The position numbers and the translations under genes are program-made. The notes under the pieces are model-generated. The model was given only the letters and a program-made list of their open reading frames with translations. It did not search any database and had not been told where the DNA came from. Source: Phaseolus vulgaris (lineage: Eukaryota > Streptophyta > Magnoliopsida > Fabales > Fabaceae). Taken from it: DNA of 64,000 nucleotides. The stretch spans positions 37,584,023 to 37,648,022 of the forward strand of contig NC_023755.2 in assembly GCF_000499845.2 (NCBI RefSeq), written 5' to 3'. Positions 61,361 to 64,000 of this stretch are shown piece by piece; the stretch's first letter is position 1, and every line of letters begins with the position of its first letter.

Positions 61361-62985
61361 TAGTTCAAAGCACTTGAGGAAACAGACCAAAACCAAAACT
61401 ACTATGCAGCATTTCTTTAATCTGTGGGATGCACTAGAACTGGCCTTGTGTTATGTTTGATTCTGATTACTTTAATAGAAAAGTTATTTCAGTTTAATGA
61501 AAATTCTTTGGTAAAGTTTTGCTATCAGAGATTTAATTGTAAATTAATGTAATTTATATATATTTACATAATTGATGTTTTGTCCCATCTTCTACAATTA
61601 GTTTGCGTAACCTTGAGAAGGAATAAGAACAAAAGGAGTGAGTGGTCCTCCCAATAGGATAAATTTGGTGTGCTTTCGCAATCATGCTTGCTACAAGTAA
61701 ATAAGTAACCACAACTTTCTTGAACCTTCCTATTACTTCACCTGTTTGTTTTCCTCAACAAACATATCTTCTCTCTCTCTCGATACTTCGATTTTTTCAC
61801 AACTATTTATCGACAAAATAATTTTAATATCAAATTTATAAATATGATTTTTTAAATTAGAAATTCATGTATGTGAGTTTCATAAATCAACAATTAGTAC
61901 TAATGTATTATTGGAAAGAAGAACAGTGGAAGAGCTTAGCGTCATAATTAAATTGTAATTGCAGTATCGCACACGATATAAAGCCGTTAATTAATTCATT
62001 TTTTGTGAAACATTTTCATCGTAGTTGTTATGAACAAAATAACACAGTAGTAGTTCGAAACAAAAAATAAGTAATAAAGACGTTAGGTTGATCGTTGGGA
62101 TTCCTTTATTGTGTCGTGTGTTCGTAAAATAATAGATTGATTAGGTAAGGTACTTATCTTTGCCTTATTTTATGTTTCTGCTACTCTGTTCCCATTTTAT
62201 ATGTTTATGATTACGCATAATTTAGCCATCAATATATCACGTTTATTTTTATATATAACTCACATATATATTATTTTCCCTTTTTTTTTGTCTCTTCCGT
62301 ATAGTTTTATATATATTTATATGTGATGACAAATTTAAGATAGAAATTTTATAAGATTTTTTAAAAAAGATTTAGATTAAGGATAATTGCAGAGTGGGGA
62401 GATGGTGGAGAGAAGAGACAGAGATAGGGAAGGAGAAGAATAGTGGCTGAAATTAATTTTTGGTGATTTGAGTATTTATGAGTTTTGTCGTGATCCCATA
62501 ATTGGTGGTATTCGTGTAGATCACGTTTTCAACTTTATTTTGTTATTCTCTCCCCTTTCGATGGTAACGGATAGAGTTTGTATATCATACTGTCTCTCTG
62601 TCTCTTTTTTAAATCAGAGGAACAGCTGAATTTATGTGTTACAGTGCTATTAAATTCTTATATTATTATTTAATTTCTTTTAGGGATAATATAAGATTCA
62701 TTTCTACAATCATTAAATTTCTCACTATTATCATTTGATAGTGTATGTTAAATATTATACCATTTACACATTTGTGGGTATATTTATTTATGTCTAAAAT
62801 GACATGTTAATTGACAAAATAAAATAGGTAAGACAATGGGCTTTAGGTTTACTTTTTCTTATGTTCTTCTTCTCTCAGTATAAGAACTTTTTTTTAATTG
62901 ACTTTGTTTTTACATTATTTAAAAGCTTTAAGTTTTCTCAAATAAATCATTTGTTGGGAACGTGTTTTTCCTTAAATCTGGAGAA
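61361..62985. other. Intergenic, nothing recognised
   Basis: AT-rich without coding signal or clear repeats. Confidence 0.5.
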
Positions 62986-63305
62986 AAAAATTAGTATTTA
63001 ACGGATGTTTCAAAATTTTATTAACTACATTGATTTCAAAGCCTTCTTTTATAAAATATCAAAAATTTTAAAACTCTTTTGTAAAGTACTATGGGTTCAA
63101 AATATTTTTTTTTTTTTATGTTTCAAAGTCTTCGTAAAATACCATATCTTTCCGAATATATTATACGTTTCAAATTCTCTGTAAAATATCATACTACTAC
63201 AAGAAAAACATGAAATAGAAATCAATTTTAGAGATAAAAATAGTTGTTATAGTAACTAAATTAGAGACCATTTTAAAAACTAAGTAAATTAGTACCTAAT
63301 TAGCT
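62986..63305. mobile_element. CACTA-type terminal fragments next to a copia relic
   Basis: 63000-63190 carries repeated motifs like GTAAAGTAC..ATGGGTTCAAA, related to the subterminal array at 29395-29560. At 63193 the sequence CTACTACAAGAAAAA starts a MITE-like piece (ATTTTAGAGA core, ACTAAATTAGAGACCATTTTA) related to 1095-1404. It is cut at about 63305 by the copia sequence. Confidence 0.45.
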
Positions 63306-64000
63306 GTGGAGTGGCCACAGGTGCAGAGTCAAGCATGCCAGTTTCTTGAAGGAGATCAAGAGTATACTTGCGTTGACTTACTTAAATGAAGACCAGTACT
63401 GTTGCGAGCAATTTCCAGTCCCAAAAAGTAAGTGAGATTACCTAAATTTTTTATCTTGAAGTGATGGTGAAGGGATGCAGTAATTGTATTGATTTCCTCC
63501 GTGTCATCACCAGTTAAGAGCAAGTCATCAACATAAACAAGAATAACAGTGAGTTTATCATTATTATATTTAAGAAAAAGAGAGTGATCAGCAACAGAAA
63601 TAGAGTAATTATTTGACAAAAGAAAAGTAGAAAGTTTGGCGTACCATTGGCGACCAGCTTGACGAAGGCCATACAAAGACCGTTGAAGCTTGCAAACATG
63701 CTGGGGAGAAGGAAGAGAGAGGCCAGGTGGGGGGGGGGGGGGGGTCATGTATATCTCTTCATGGAGATCACCATGAAGAAATGCATTATTGACATCAAGT
63801 TGTTTTAAAATCCAATTTTTGGTAGTGGCAATAGCAAGCAGAAGGCGGAGGGTAGTGAGTTTAGCAACAGGTGCAAAAGTGTCTAAGAAATCAAGTCCTT
63901 CAAGTTGGGTAAACCCTTTGGCAACAACTCTAGCTTTGTGGCGCTCAACAGTGCCATCAGAATGGTATTTGATTTTATATACCCATTTACAACCAATAGT
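63306..64000 (-). pseudogene. Ty1/copia reverse transcriptase fragment, runs off the window end
   Basis: The minus strand from 64000 reads [20 protein letters not shown], then VVAKGFTQLEGLDF, APVAKLTTLRLLLAIA, QLDVNNAFLHGDLHEEIYM, LYGLRQAGRQWYAKLS and YVDDLLLTGDD (the catalytic YVDD). This is the core copia reverse transcriptase. The frame is open from the window edge to 63356. A one-base shift near 63375 then moves the following RKYTLDLLQETGMLDSAPVA out of frame. A run of 16 G at 63729-63744 encodes a Pro stretch after EEIYMTP. The homology stops abruptly at about 63305, with no LTR. Confidence 0.85.

Noticed and set aside
1..64000. tRNA, rRNA, snoRNA and organelle-derived sequences
   Set aside because: I looked for tRNA-like and rRNA-like segments and saw none that I could support; the only tRNA-related sequences are retrotransposon primer-binding sites.

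Overview
This window is nuclear DNA from a flowering plant. It is very AT-rich and has intron-containing genes with GT-AG junctions, LTR retrotransposons primed by initiator Met-tRNA, CACTA transposons and a LINE. The families of terpene synthase (TPS), aquaporin and transposon suggest a legume, but I cannot name the species from sequence alone.

The left 52 kb is a tandem array of TPS-b type TPS genes, all on the plus strand, buried in transposons. Gene 1 (492-3606) and gene 3 (40056-43098) each assemble into seven exons with no lesion, giving predicted proteins of 579 and 578 residues. Both keep the DDxxD and NSE/DTE metal-binding motifs. Gene 2 (15702-17690) is a pseudogene. Its first splice donor is lost, the first Asp of DDxxD is Asn, and exons 6-7 are replaced by transposon DNA. 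Each gene is followed by a shared flank that ends in a decayed copy of the last TPS exon (near 5.5, 21.9 and 49.1 kb). A further TPS 3' flank at 29.7-30.4 kb has no gene in front of it. The locus therefore once held more TPS units than it does now.

Insertions account for most of the length of the array. They are: a 3.95-kb CACTA element (7500-11454) with a matching empty site near 24760; a CACTA relic with TNP2-like and Ulp1-like parts plus a LINE 3' end (17.7-20.9 kb); two Ty3/gypsy fragments (26.7-28.8 kb); a 6.4-kb LTR element (31924-38314) with a perfect ATATG target duplication, gag remains and an extra ORF but no pol; and a 4.0-kb Ty1/copia element (43550-47564) with TATCA target duplications. 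Comparing paralogous units with and without each insertion fixes many boundaries to the base. A 1532-bp block (49091-50622) is repeated in tandem, with no difference in the stretches I compared.

From 52 to 59.8 kb there is a ~790-bp foldback element and long non-coding AT-rich DNA. At 59846-60999 (plus) lies an intact four-exon PIP2 aquaporin gene of 287 residues. The window ends in a decayed Ty1/copia reverse transcriptase on the minus strand. The TPS genes and the aquaporin have no evident functional link. The main story is birth and death of terpene synthases in a transposon-rich tandem cluster.
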